DNA of 14,141 nucleotides from Lentisphaeria bacterium. Its GTDB lineage: Bacteria; Verrucomicrobiota; Lentisphaeria; Victivallales; UBA1829. Shown piece after piece: positions 13,514-14,141 of the stretch (the first letter of the stretch is position 1; the number at the start of each line of letters is the position of its first letter). The DNA lies in the NCBI GenBank assembly GCA_017540385.1, contig JAFYBD010000205.1:1-14141 (forward strand). The letters are read 5' to 3'. The notes beneath the pieces are model-generated. The model did not search any database. It worked only from the letters and a program-made list of their open reading frames with translations, and was not told where the DNA came from. The position numbers were made by a program, and so were the translations under genes.

Positions 13514-14141
13514 TTATTTGCCGCGCTTCTGGGAGAAGAGCCAGGTCCAGGTATTCTTGTCCGCGTAGGCGTTGTCCCACGAATTGTGGCCGACGCCGGG
13601 ATACTCCGTGTACGTGACTTTGCCGCCGGCATTCTTCAGCATGTCGTAGAACGCACGGGTGCGGGCGGGCTGGACTGTGGGATCGTCAGCGCCCTGATGG
13701 AGCTGGGTCGGGATCTTGACCATCTTGTCGGCCTGCGCCTGGGATCCGCCGCAGCAGATCGCGACGGCTGCCGCGTAGAGGTCGGGTCTGCGCGCGCACA
13801 TTTCGAGCGTGCCGATGCCGCCCATGGAGAAACCGGTGATGTAGACGCGGTCGGGATCGGCGCCGTAATCCTTGATCTTCTGCTCAATGAGCTTCGGGAG
13901 GATGTCGATGGCCGCGGAACCGTCCTCGGGGAGACGGCCCATGCCGCCCCAGGTCTGGTTGCTCGGGCACTGCGGAGCGAGCACGATGACCTTGCGGGTC
14001 GGATCGGCCTTGATGGCGGAGATGATGGCCGGGAGTCCGAGACGGACCTGGCTGGCGTTGTCGGTGTCGTTGCCGCGTTCGCCGCCACCGTGGAGGAAGA
14101 GGAGGATGGCGGGCTTGCCGGAGGCGTTCATGTTGTAGGTG
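13514..14141 (-). CDS. Alpha/beta-hydrolase esterase (5' end outside window)
   Basis: About 209 C-terminal residues of a serine hydrolase of the feruloyl-esterase/PHB-depolymerase-like group often labelled carboxylesterase or phospholipase. The oxyanion region LLFLHGGGERG is near the window-edge end, the nucleophile elbow is G-F-S-M-G-G, the acid is in GADDPTVQP, and the histidine is in GVGHNSWDNAY, so a full catalytic triad is visible. The frame stays open to the window end (T-Y-N before the Met at 14131), and that Met sits inside the conserved strand before HGG. I therefore treat the gene as truncated by the window, not as starting there; any signal peptide is out of view. Such enzymes commonly act on acetylated or feruloylated polysaccharides. 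It ends in a strong terminator and is not part of the tad unit. Confidence 0.88.
   Translation of the reverse strand, partial: TYNMNASGKPAILLFLHGGGERGNDTDNASQVRLGLPAIISAIKADPTRKVIVLAPQCPSNQTWGGMGRLPEDGSAAIDILPKLIEQKIKDYGADPDRVYITGFSMGGIGTLEMCARRPDLYAAAVAICCGGSQAQADKMVKIPTQLHQGADDPTVQPARTRAFYDMLKNAGGKVTYTEYPGVGHNSWDNAYADKNTWTWLFSQKRGK

Overview
The window is a GC-rich bacterial segment dominated by one long minus-strand tad (tight adherence / Flp pilus, type IVc) operon. I infer a PVC-superphylum bacterium, most likely Lentisphaerota (Victivallis-like). The grounds are the GC-rich coding sequence with AT-tract promoters, the FHA-rich Tad machinery, the Hanks-type kinase and the style of the C-terminal esterase. 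This placement is an impression from protein style, not from a marker-gene comparison.

Layout from left to right. On the plus strand (1-1226) there is the C-terminal end of a second CpaF/TadA-type secretion ATPase, overlapping by ATGA a Hanks-type Ser/Thr kinase. These two genes look like the 3' end of another operon entering from the left. It meets the minus-strand operon tail to tail, with a 45-bp overlap of coding sequences. The minus-strand operon, in order of transcription (12.3 kb down to 1.2 kb), reads: a 60-codon leader ORF, cpaB, the secretin cpaC/rcpA, an FHA-cpaF ATPase fusion, tadB, tadC, a bitopic protein with a degenerate FHA-like domain, a bitopic protein with two FHA domains, a 64-residue Flp-pilin-like membrane peptide, and an HExxH metalloprotease-like membrane protein. 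Gaps are 13 bp or less, and five junctions are 1-4 base stop/start overlaps, so this is probably one polycistronic unit. A sigma70-like promoter lies at 12316-12344. To its right are an unrelated frr gene (ribosome recycling factor) with its own promoter and terminator, and the 3' part of an alpha/beta-hydrolase esterase with a strong terminator.

How the parts fit together: CpaB and the secretin form the periplasmic and outer-membrane channel. CpaF powers the TadB/TadC inner-membrane platform. The 64-residue peptide is the only pilin candidate in the window. The unusual part is the regulatory or scaffold layer. Four FHA or FHA-like domains sit in three consecutive core or accessory proteins, and two of these proteins are single-pass with large periplasmic domains, a topology reminiscent of the YscD/CdsD ring proteins of type III secretion. 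A Ser/Thr kinase and a second Tad ATPase lie immediately across the convergent junction. The most interesting hypothesis is a Tad machine whose assembly is scaffolded or phospho-regulated through FHA domains. No prepilin peptidase (TadV/CpaA), TadE/F/G pseudopilins, TadD lipoprotein or TadZ/CpaE is visible in the window. I saw no tRNA, rRNA, IS element or CRISPR array.
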